A stretch of 64,000 nt of DNA, taken from assembly GCF_037042905.1 (NCBI RefSeq), contig NC_087258.1, forward strand, positions 12,885,501 through 12,949,500. The letters run 5' to 3'. The notes beneath the pieces were generated by a model, which saw only the letters and a list, made by a program, of their open reading frames with translations, was not told the origin of the DNA and did not search any database. Shown here piece after piece: positions 48,801 to 60,800 of this stretch. Made by a program: the position numbers and the translations under genes. Positions within the stretch are counted from its first letter, which is position 1. The number at the start of each line of letters is the position of its first letter. This stretch comes from Lytechinus pictus (taxonomy: Eukaryota; Echinodermata; Echinoidea; Temnopleuroida; Toxopneustidae).

Positions 48801-51800
48801 AATCTGTAAAAAAAATTGTGATTTCATAACAGCGGAGTGCAGGGAAAAAAAAATGTTGTGACAAAATCAAAAGGGTAAGGTAAGGTCCCTGTAGGTCAGA
48901 AAGCCCTAAAACATCTTATTGCTGATTTTAGTAGATTGTAAAATGTGAATAATGAATTTATAATAGGACAGCAGCCTTACAGAAAGTTATCTACAAAATA
49001 ATCAAGGAATTAGCCAAACGGTAATTCCATAAACTATGTACGTCCATCCCTCCTATATCTGAGACCTTCATGATTAAATTGTCTCTGTTTTCTAGATTGT
49101 TTGGAAAGCTGCAATGGTCGCAAACTATAATAGCCTATAATCTAGGCAAAGGCTGCAACTTTGGTCTTTGCTTTTTCGAGTCTGATACTGTTATGTGAAA
49201 TGTCAGCAATATGTCTGATGCGGAAAAATTACAAGGCATGACTAACCATCCACCGCCTACACACTCTGGTCTTGCATTAGTTCTTGTTTTCTATTATCAA
49301 ATAGGATTCAGTGTGGGGTTGTTTTCTTTATGAAAAACTGCCACTGGACATTGTTGATAACAAGAAAACATTACTTACCCCAATCAACATTCCTGTTGGC
49401 CATACCTTGGCTTGAAAACCCTGTTGGCATGATAAAACAAAAAAGTCAGATAGAAATGGAGCTACTTGAAAGTAAAACTAATGTAGATGTGACAAGCAAT
49501 GATTTGATAATAAAAATAATAATATTCCAATTTTATATAGCGCGTCACAACAACATCTTTAAGCCCTTTACAGATGTATCATTACCCCAGTTGTTAGATT
49601 CTGGTTTGCCCACATATGATAGATCGATTTCAAAATTCACCCTTGCAATTTCACTAAATTTATAAGTTTATAATTATAAAAACGTAGTAACCTATAATAA
49701 TGAAAATACATATCTATAAATTTTTCCTTGTTTTCCTGTCAATTTCCAATACTGCTTCCTTTTTTCAAGAACTCAAATCATTTCTCTCTAATCGAATTAC
49801 AGTGTAACAATGTCGACTTCATAATGTGTTGTATATAATGTGTTATTTTGATTGTTTTATGTATAATGGTATTGTGCAGGGCCCTGGTTGATAACAGTGT
49901 CTAAACCACTGAACAGGCTATCCTGGGCAAAGAAGACAAATAAAATAAAATAAATTCTCCACTTTCTGAGGGCATTCCAACAAGAGCTTTCAAACTCAAT
50001 TGCTAGGCATTCTACACAGGGTTTCACATCCTACCTTGCACCACTTTAACACCTGGGTGGAGAGTAATTGTTTTCATACTGTCAAAGGCCCCATTGCATT
50101 ACTATTATTGTAACTTTGCAATCCAATGGTAACTACTATGGTAACAATGATCAACACCCAATCAGAATCAAGGATTCCATGCAAGTTACCATTGGGTGGC
50201 AAATTTACCATAATGGTAACTTTTATGCAACCGGGCCCAGACACAGTGAGACCCATTGCCTCGATCAGGTTAACAAACACATTTTGGTTAAAAGGTCAAG
50301 GACTATCTAGCTAACTACTAAATCAATAAACTAATGAACTATCTAAATAACTAACTAATCAGTAATCAAACTATCAAACATACTAACTTATAATAATAAA
50401 CCATAATGATGCCATGACTGTGTCAAAATCATTTCATCATTATGTTATATACTATTAAAAAATAGTGACATAATTTTATAAATTGATGACAGTAGGTGTT
50501 CCTCATTGAAATTTTTTAAATATTTTATTTGAAATTCAGGATTTTTATTTATAATTCCATCATAATTCAACTAAATATTCCATCAATGATGTCCCAGCGC
50601 AGAAAATTTTCTTAATAAACATTTCATTTTCAAAATCATTCACATCTATGTTATGTTTGGTCACATGATTCTCGCTGAAGTAATCACTTGACTATTAAAA
50701 CACGAATGAATTCATGTGGGAAATAAAATAAAACCAAGCGATACCTGATCTAAAGAAGAACTCCCTAGCATCCTGTCTTCAAGCTCCTGAAAGGACTCCC
50801 TAGGCAACTCAAAATTAGTTTCCTGATCGTCTGCAGTGCGTAAGACGTAAGCCTCGTACAGTTCTTTGATCTGCATAAGGGGAGGAAAACAAGAGCTTAT
50901 ACAGTGTATGTTAGTACAGAAATGCACACAGGCAGCTCCATGTAGTACAATTACTACTATTGTGGAGCGTAGTGGCCCAGTGGGTTAGTCTCCAGACTTT
51001 GAAACAGAGGATTGTGGGTTTGCATCCCAGCCATGGCATATTTTTCTTCAGCAATAAATGGATTCATATTGTACTGCACTCAACCCAGGTAAGGTAAATG
51101 GGTACCCAGCAGGAAAAATTCCTTTCCTGCACCAAGCGCCTTTGGCAGCTGGACCTAAAGCCTGGGTAATGTACAGTGTGGCATTGAATTAGCAACTAGA
51201 CAACTGGCGCCACATAAAAGCTATATATCATTGACAGAATATCCACTGATGCATGGCTCCATTTTATTCGATTTGCTTTGTTTTTCAGTTTTCACTGGAA
51301 TTTAATATAGTTTGTAAATTTTGACCTGGAAAATTGGGTTATCTGTGAATTTCAGTCAATTCTGTGCACTTCCCCAATTCTGTGATTTTTTTTGTTTACT
51401 TTATAATAATTTTTTTTTTAAATTCAATCCTAATCCAAATCTACCTGTTGAGCATTGCCCTGCTTCAGCTTAGCTCGAATGCTGTACTTCCTATGGAGCT
51501 TAGTACTCAGATCACGTGCCAGGGAAATAGTCATACTGCCCTCTGTTGTTGACGATAAGTTAGACAACGACTGCAGCATGAGGTCAACGTATTCATCCGG
51601 CTGGAGTAAGATCAGGAACGGGTAGTAGCAGATGGACGAAAAGTTGGGGCCTATGGAGTAAAGGTCATATAGGCACAAACATTCTTACTTTTGTAACATT
51701 TCACTTTGTGACAACATGAAATAAATGAACAAACATTCATGACGATCATCACAATTACTTTTTTTAAGAAAAAAAGAATCGCAAGCGCAACCAAACTATG

Positions 51801-54800
51801 CGATACTCATTATACACAATGTAAACAAAAAATAATCTGTGCTCTAAGCAGCTGGAAACCAAATTTCTTTGTATGCGTACATTGACCAATAAAAGAATCT
51901 TGAATTAAAAGATAGGATAAAAGGAGCAGGATAGATGTAGAATTATATGGGCACAGTAAAGGAGAAAGACACTCTTGAATTTTTTAAAAACTTGGTTAAC
52001 ATGTGTACAACTACTCACTTTTAAATTTGAAATATTGACGTGTTTTCTCATTTTCCAATGCTCTTTTGAGAGATCTTCTCCACTGAGCACGATGTTGATC
52101 AAGAAGTTTTCTCTGTAAAGAAAGGGGAAGTTTGCATCAAATCACCATAAAGCAAACATACTTCATTTTTTATCATTTTGTAGTGACAGTTTACGCAAAA
52201 ACAAAACATTGAATTTACATGTAAGACATTCAAAATGCATTTGCAAACAGGTCAACAGCCATTACATTCCTATCTATGCGATAATCATTCCACATAAATC
52301 TATGGTAGGCGGTCCTAAAGCTACGCGGCTCCTAAAGCTTTGCACCACTCATCGCACATGCGCACTTTGTGTGTGGAACTGTGACCAACGATTCCTATTC
52401 AATTTTTCTACAGAGGCTGCAATAAATGCATAGAAAACCTACAAGTGTTTGGAAAATTTAGAATTATATTAACTTTACTTTCATATTTTCCTATAATAAT
52501 ATGAACATATTTTAGAAACTGAGGCACAGAAAAAATATTTCTTCGCATGATTAATCGAGTGCGTAACTTTTGGACCCCTCCTACATCGGGTGGCAAAATT
52601 AAGAGGTGTTAGGAAACACGGCGGGATTTTTGTTTTAATGAGTTTTGTGATATTTTCTTCTTGGTCAATGATCTTCAGAATATTTATCACAAATTAGGGT
52701 AAGACAATCCGTTCAAATATTAAAATTGTCAGTTTTTATCATTTGCAAACAAAGTGCGTAGCTTTAGGCCCCCCCCCTATCATACATCTGCTTCTTCCTA
52801 TCCCTACATCCAGAAAATGGGCTGGAAGCAATTCTTTCATTCTCTTGCTCCCCAATTGGAACAAATTCCCACCAGCTCCCCAAAATATTATTTCGCTTGA
52901 CTTCTTCATATTGCATCTGAAAACACACCTTTTTACTCATTTGATGCCACAAACAGAGCTTTGTATCCTCTAGAAAAAGAACTAGACAAATCCAATCATT
53001 ATCAAAGGGAAAGTTCTCCCTGAAGAAAAGTTTGTTGTAAAAATAGCAGAAAAAAATAATTAAAGATATTGATGAAGGTTTGAGAAAAAAATCCATTAAA
53101 GATGAACAAAGTTATTAAAATTTTAAGTTTTGGACTTGTGATGTCATAAACGAGCAGTTGCCCCATATGTTATGTGATATAAAATGCATAAATTTCAAAT
53201 TTTTGATGATTCGTGAAGAGTTATTTTTGTTTTATTTTTAGGAACGGGTGTGAAATGATATACTAAAAGTACAGTAAAAACTATTTTCAATTTTCTGAGA
53301 AAATGACATTTCATTGATTTTTTGCCATACGATATGTACGAAAGCTGCTCACATACTCGTATGACGTCACAAATCAAATAATTAAAGTTCTAATAACTTT
53401 TTTATTCTTTGATGGATTTTTTCAAATCTTCAGAAATTTTTCTAAATTATTTTTTTTACTAGTTTTACAATAAACGTTTTGTCAGGGTGAACTTCCCCTT
53501 TAAGATGTGGAATATAAAACAAAAGTAGCTAATTTTTTTTTTTTTTTTTGAGGGGGGGGGATGCAGGAGGGGGCAGAGGGAAGGAGTTCAGGGCCCTGTC
53601 TTACAATGAGTTACGATTGATCCAATCAATCATAACTCTATGGAAATCCATCAGTGTCATAATTTTTCCTACAGGAAATTTGCAAAATTTCTTTTGTAAA
53701 CAAAGGAGAACACACCAAATTGTCAAGAAATCAATGAATTTATGGATATACATTCATATCTAGAAAATCTTTTGAACAAACATGCATTTTATATGTTGAC
53801 TTTGCTGGCTTTCCATAGTTGCGATTGATCGGATCAATCGCAACTCTTTGTAAGACGGGCCCCTGGGATATATGAAGACTGACATGGATTATTGAAAAGG
53901 ATTGAGAACCTCTCTATGAGCTCCAGTTTGTTTTTCATGTTAGGAATTTCAACCCATATCCCATCATACCCTGTGAGCCGTGACTGCATCAGGTGCATCA
54001 GTCTCTTCTACCGATGTCACTGTGACGGTCTCAGCAAGCTCCATGTCCCATTGCTGGCAAATCTTATGTTCTAGGTCTTCTCTACTCATCAACTCCAGTA
54101 ACGGTGAACCCTAGAGATTTAAGCAAGGAATGGAAGAACCATTTGAACTTTTTTATCATAGAACTTACAAATTGCTGAATTCCAGAGACAAATTGACACT
54201 TATGTCAGTGATTTCATAAAACAATTTTGTTGTGATAGTAGTGGTTAGTTCAATGTAATAAAGTCTTCACCAGGCCCAGAGTACAATTTCAATGAAATTT
54301 ACCATCACAAGTTGTGCATGTACATTTTTACTTAACGTTGTTATAAAAAATACGTACTTAGAGATGAATAAATGATTTTATTTGTATTCTATATGACCTA
54401 AATATATCTTTTATAGATATTCATTGCTTCTGCATAGGGTACGGTGGTATGGTTATCTAATCATACAGTACTATTATGGATACAGAGGACAAAAGAAAGC
54501 ATTAAAGCACGGAAGACAGCCTAAAGATAGAAACAGATTTCTTCACCTTCTCTGATGCCGACCCTCCATCATACAGATCTTCTACAATGTTCGTAGTACA
54601 TTGAGCCCTGATTCCTGGACCAGGCGGCTCAAAGGACGGTAGCAATCTCTGGACTAATTTGATCACAAGATGGCGCCCTTCACCACTGTACGATCCAAAG
54701 GACAAGACATCTTCCAACGTTATATCATCCTTATCCATCTGCTCCAGGCCTTTCTGAAGAATTTTCAGATCTGGTTCCTCACATCTGGTTTTAGTATTAG

Positions 54801-57800
54801 GGCAAAAACGAATACTATATACTTATCACGTTTTGGGGTGACATTTAGTGGAGAGTTTACAAGATAAACTCTTGACATTTGATGCTTATGTTTAGCAGAT
54901 ATATTTTGTTATTTTGGTATAAATCCACATTGTTTTTTTTAGTCTTTTAATATGCAATCACTTATTTTTGTAATGTGTTCAGAGGGCACTTTTAAAGAAC
55001 AAAACAATTACTATGAAAGGTGGTTATACATTCAAATTCAGTTTTTCATGAGGAATCATGGGATGATACAGTGTTCATTATATTTTGGTAATCCTAGAAT
55101 GTTAGAAAGTGTAATTTCCATTAGTCTTTATCAGAACTTTAGACAGGCTTTTAAATTGTAAGATAGACTTGACAGATAACAATTTTGCTTTTAGCTTTCT
55201 ATTTTCACCAGCATTAACAACAGAGAGTGTGTAAAGTTGTGGATAGCAATGTACATACCTGGCTAAGCATTCCAGTGAAGCTGCATACGTTTGTCTATCA
55301 GATGTCACATTCTTGGATACCATTCTGGCCAAGAGATGGCGCACTTCATCCCATTTACCCTGTTAATTAGAAGAAATAAATTAGATTCAATTGACAACAT
55401 AAGAAGATTACAGATATTATATGTAAAAACTAAAAAGCATTAAATGAAAATACAGAAAGAGGAAGATATTTTTTGTCAATTATAAAAAAGAAGAAGAGGC
55501 TTTAAATCATCTCAGATACAACATCTTTATTTCGCACAAAAATAAGAACAAGTGGAACGCCTCTGGCAGTCTCGCCTGCATTACGCGATTTAATATAGCA
55601 GCAGTGCTAACTTTGAAAACTACTATAGAATAATCATTCACAAAAACACCATTCATATATTAAATGACATAATACCACGTTCATTGACCATAAATGACAT
55701 TTGAACGGTGACTTAAGACTTGTCAACTACACCCATGTCCACATTTCAATCACTCTATCAATAAACTTTCAAAGTTATGATGGCAATTCAACAATTACCC
55801 CAACATGGCCTAAGTTTATTGACCTTAACTGACCTTTGACCTTGGTTTTGTGACCTGAAACTCACAGGGGATGTTCAGTGACACTTGATTACTCTTATAT
55901 CCCAAGTTTTATGAACTAGATCCATAAACTTTCAGAGTTAGGTTGGTAATTCAACAAATACCCCCAACACGGCCAAAGTTCATTGACCTTTAATGACCTT
56001 TGACCATGGTCATGTGACCTGAAACTCGTACAGGATGTTCAGTGATACTTGATTACTCTTATGTCCAAGTTTTATGAACCAGATCCATAAACTTTCAGTT
56101 AGGATGGAAATTTAACAAATACCCCCAACATGGCCAAAGTTCATTGACCTTTAATGACCATTGACCATGGTCATGTGACCTGAAACTCGCACAGGATATT
56201 TAGTGGTACTTGATTAAACTAATGTCCAAGTTTCATGAACTAGATCCATAAATTTTCAAAGTTATGATGTTAATTCAAAAAATACCCCCAACTTGGCCAA
56301 AGTTCATTGACCCTAAATGACCTTTGACCTTGGTCATGTGACCTGAAACTCAGGCAGGATGTTCACTCATACTTGATTAACCTTATGACCAAGTTTCATG
56401 AACTAGATCCATAAATTTTCAAAGTTATGATAGTAATTCAACAAATACCCCCAACTTGACCAAAGTTCATTGACCCTAAATGACCTTTGACCTTGGTCAC
56501 GTGACCTGAAACTCGAGCAGGATGTTCACTAATACTTGATTAACCTTATGCCCAAGTTTCATGAACTAGGTCCATATACTTTCTAAGTTATGATGTCATT
56601 TCAAAAACTTAACCTTCGGTTAAGATTTTGAAAATAATTCCCCAACATGGTCTAAGTTCATTGACCCTAAATGACCTTTGACCTTGGTTATGTGACCTGA
56701 AACTCAGGCAGGATGTTCAGTAATACTTGATTAACCTTATGTCCAAGTTTCATAAACTAGGTCCATATACTTTTTAAGTTATGATGTCATTTCAAAAACT
56801 TAACCTTAGGTTAAGATTTGATGTTGACGCCGCCGCCGCCGTCGCCGTCGGAAAAGCGGCGCCTATAGTCTCGCTCTGCTATGCAGGCGAGACAAAAATT
56901 ATGGGAGGTGATGATGATAATCATAAATAAATAAATAATATAGGATTTGTATGGCACACATATCCACCTTGCTAGGAGCTCAAGGCGCTCCTATATTACC
57001 CCGGCTAAGCTAGTCTACCGATTCTGGTGCGCACAGCTTTTTGAGGAATTACTTCCTGCCGGTACTCATTTACCTCACCTGGGTTGAGTGCAGCACAGTG
57101 TGGATAAATTTCTTGCTGAAGGAAAACACGCCATGGCTAGGATTCGAACCCATGACAGACCTGCCAACCTCTGGGAATGAAAAACTGTATTCTGTGATAA
57201 AAAAAACTGAATTTTTCCCCAAAAAAGTATATTTCATAATAATATGCTTGATTGCGGCGGTCAAGCTGCATGCAAGCTAAAATGCGCACTGCTCTTGCAA
57301 ATGAAAAAAAAAAACATTGAAACATGTGTATATCTCACCCTGGTTTTAACAAAATGATTGAAAAAAAAACAAGTTACCTGAAATTACATTGATCTAATAA
57401 CCATTTGTGTATGTTTTATGAAATAGAGACATATAGAGATGATTTTTCTCAATAAATTATGATTTTGTATTTTGTTAAAAAAAAAAAAAAAAAAAATTAA
57501 AGAAAAAACGTACTGCTGTATTTTGGTTGCAAAAACGTACTAAATACGCCTAAAACATACTGGTTGGCAGGTCTGCCATGACCCTCTGTTTAAAAGGCGA
57601 GAGTCAGAACCACTAGACCACGACGCACCCATAAGATGATGATGATGATGAAGAAGATAATGATGATAACTAGACTTACCTTCCTAGCCCAAGCTTGTAT
57701 GAGTGTATTGTAATCATCTACCTGAACTTGGCCATTCAGCTTCTCAAAGGCAAACAACAAAGACTGTGCTGCCTCAATCTGAAAACAAGAAGAAGAAACT

Positions 57801-60800
57801 TTAAACTCCATTTGATGCGATGTTCATGCTTTACACATTGTACAGCAATTGTTTTATTTTCGAGATAATACTAATAAACAGATAAATACGAAGAAGAAAT
57901 TTCTAACTCCACTTAATGTGATGTTAATGGTTTTCCACATTATACAGTAATTGTGTTACTTTGAAGATGTGACAGGAATGCAAATAAAGATCGAAAATGG
58001 AGTAAAATAGGAAGGGAAAGTGAATAGAAAGGGAAAAGATAAAATAGGGAAGGGGTTGAATGAAGATAAGGGAGAGTAATTCGACACTGAGACACTGAAG
58101 AGAATGTATGAGAGGGATGAAGAGGGGACAAGTAAGGAGGGCAGATAAAGAAGTTGAAAGGTGGTAGGGTTCGCGGATGTTATCCTTCCAACCACATTAA
58201 CCAAGATAGGGGGCACTAGAACAAAGTCATCAAATAGATGATCAAATAGATGCTCTTTCTGGAGAATACATTTTGTTTTCTCAAGCTCAAGATCAACAAA
58301 GAAGGGTAAGTGATACATGTGTAACTGCTTTATTCATATAAATAGCAACTTTAATGTATCTAAAAAATAAAACAGACTAGTAGTAGTATTAATCCAGTGC
58401 ACTGATTCTCACAAGACTGAATACATTTTGTTAGTCTCATATATATACAGATTATATATTTTCTTCTCATTGTAATTTAATCATGAAGAAGACACAGGAC
58501 TTTGAAATTTTAGTATTTTTGCTACAATGAATACTTGATTGGCAAAAAAGCATAAACTTTCAGAATTACTATATTTTCTTCTAAAATACATTGAAGATTA
58601 TTGTATAAGTGGGGGAAAAAATTCCTAATACAGAAGATTGATATTATGTTCTTATTGAATCTATGTAGTACTCACATTATCACTGTATACAGATGCTTCC
58701 ATGTACGGCCTCAGGTAGCTCTCGGCATCCTCAGTGAACTGTTTCCGCCTGACTTTCTTCCAAGTTCCTTTCTTCCTTATTGCACTTTTGTCAATGACCG
58801 ACTCAATACTTCCAGGACTCTTCCCTGTGACAACATCCAGGAGCTGCATGTCTTGCTCAAAGACATCCTCATTATCCAGATCAAAGGTACGCTGGGAGAG
58901 ACCACCCATCATCACCTGTGATGTCAGCCTGAGTTCATCTACCCCATCCTCTTTCAAATCATGGTGTTTCTGGCTCAGCACATTGGATGAACTTGCTAAT
59001 GACTTGGTAGAAGCGAGCAGTTTGTTATCAGTTCCCCTGGCGAGGTTGGAAGGCAATGTACGGAAGGCAAGATTGACATTGTGCAGTTGTTTTGAAGATG
59101 GTGTACTGTCGCTGGAAGGAAGTAGCTCAGAAGACTGCTCTGAAGCAAGGGTTGGTGTCATTAAGGGTTCTGGTTTTGAAGACGGAGTGGATTTCTTTGA
59201 CAATGATGATGACAATGTTGATGATGGTGAAAATGACGATGACAATGGTGACATTGATGATGATGAAGCCTTCAATGTAGGTGTCATCAATGTTGACCTA
59301 GAGGCAAGAGTGGACTGCGACTGTTTTGATGACAAAGATTTAAGTTCAGAAGATGCATTTTGTACTGATTGTGATTGCACTGAATCTGGTGTACTAGAAT
59401 TTCCTCTTTCTTGCACTGACTCCTTTTTTGCAGTCTTAGAAGCACCTTTCACTGATGATTTTGATTTTACTGTTCTTTCATTCTTGCTAGAAGTATTTAA
59501 TGATTTTGTTTTCTTTGTAGTCCTATCTTTCAAAGGATCATCCTTTTCAACCTTTTTGACAGCCGGCGATCTACTTGCTTTCGTTTTGCTCTTACTTTGA
59601 TCAGTCTTTGGCTTGGAACCTAATTTAGATTGTTTTGAGGTCAATGTTGTGTTTTTCTTACTAGCTGCACTTATATTTTTAGTCTTGACCTTTGTGGTCA
59701 CTTTAGTAGTCTTAGTTTTCTTTTTCACTGCATCCTGCTTTGTAGATGTCTTTGTCTTTATTGCACTTTTTGCAGTTTCTTTTGCTACTGCTAGTTTTCT
59801 AGAATGCTGCTTTGGCACTGAGAAGATTTTCTCTCCATTGATATGATGTTCCAACTGACTCATTCTCGTCTGTAGGACTGCATCACGAAAGAGACCAAAT
59901 GAAAAGTGGAGAATGTTAATGAAAAAATGCATTTAGGTAGCCTATAGTTCAGACTTGAGATTAATATCAAGTGATCCTTACAATGTACCTTTTCCCCCTC
60001 CTATTGCTTGATAAGTTTAGGATGTTCTCTTATTAATTTTCTTGCATCAGGTAGGCAATAATAGATTGTTTTGAGTTAACCCATATTAAAAACACTATGT
60101 GAAATAGTATAATATAATTTTGAAAGAAAAATCAAGAGTTACATAGAAGTTCTATAAAGTCCTGGTTGAACATTGGAAAAACTGGACCCAGAATACAAAT
60201 GTAATATATATAAAGAATTTGCCCCACAACAAATGAGAAAAAAATTCTCTAAAGTCTCCAAAATTCTTTTGATTACTTTATACATTGCATTATAACTTAG
60301 TGCATAAGAAATGATTTTATTTCTACAATTCCGAACAAATGTAGACCTCAAATTGTCAATGCATCAAGAACCATTAACTCTTTTTAATTGTAAATTAATA
60401 TATTGTGGTTACATTACAATAACTTATGAATTTTTATTCTTGTTTACATTTTTCCATTTTAAGTAGATATGGCAATTATTTTTATTGCAAGATAATCCTG
60501 TTGATTTCATATCAAGTCTTCTTACCATTACTAAGATCTGCATGAATCTCTCCTTTAGGTTGGTTCTGTTCACTTATATACTCCACTATTCGTATCGTCT
60601 TTGCCTCGCATCTATTCAGGCTGCTTGTTGATATGCAGCGTCTAAAATGAGAATCTAAGGTGAAATAGACATGTCAATTACGTAGGCCTATTATCAAAAA
60701 TGTAGTAGCTAGAGTTCAAGACCAATTTGGTATATGTAATGGGAATAAGAGCTTGCCAACAAAAGATGATCCACAGCGTGATGATAAAGGGTCTGTCGGA

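Noticed and set aside
58734-59600. 288-codon plus-strand frame rich in D, F, V and S
   Set aside because: Antisense shadow of the Lys/Ser-rich POLRMT exon 3; repetitive codons leave the complement stop-free.
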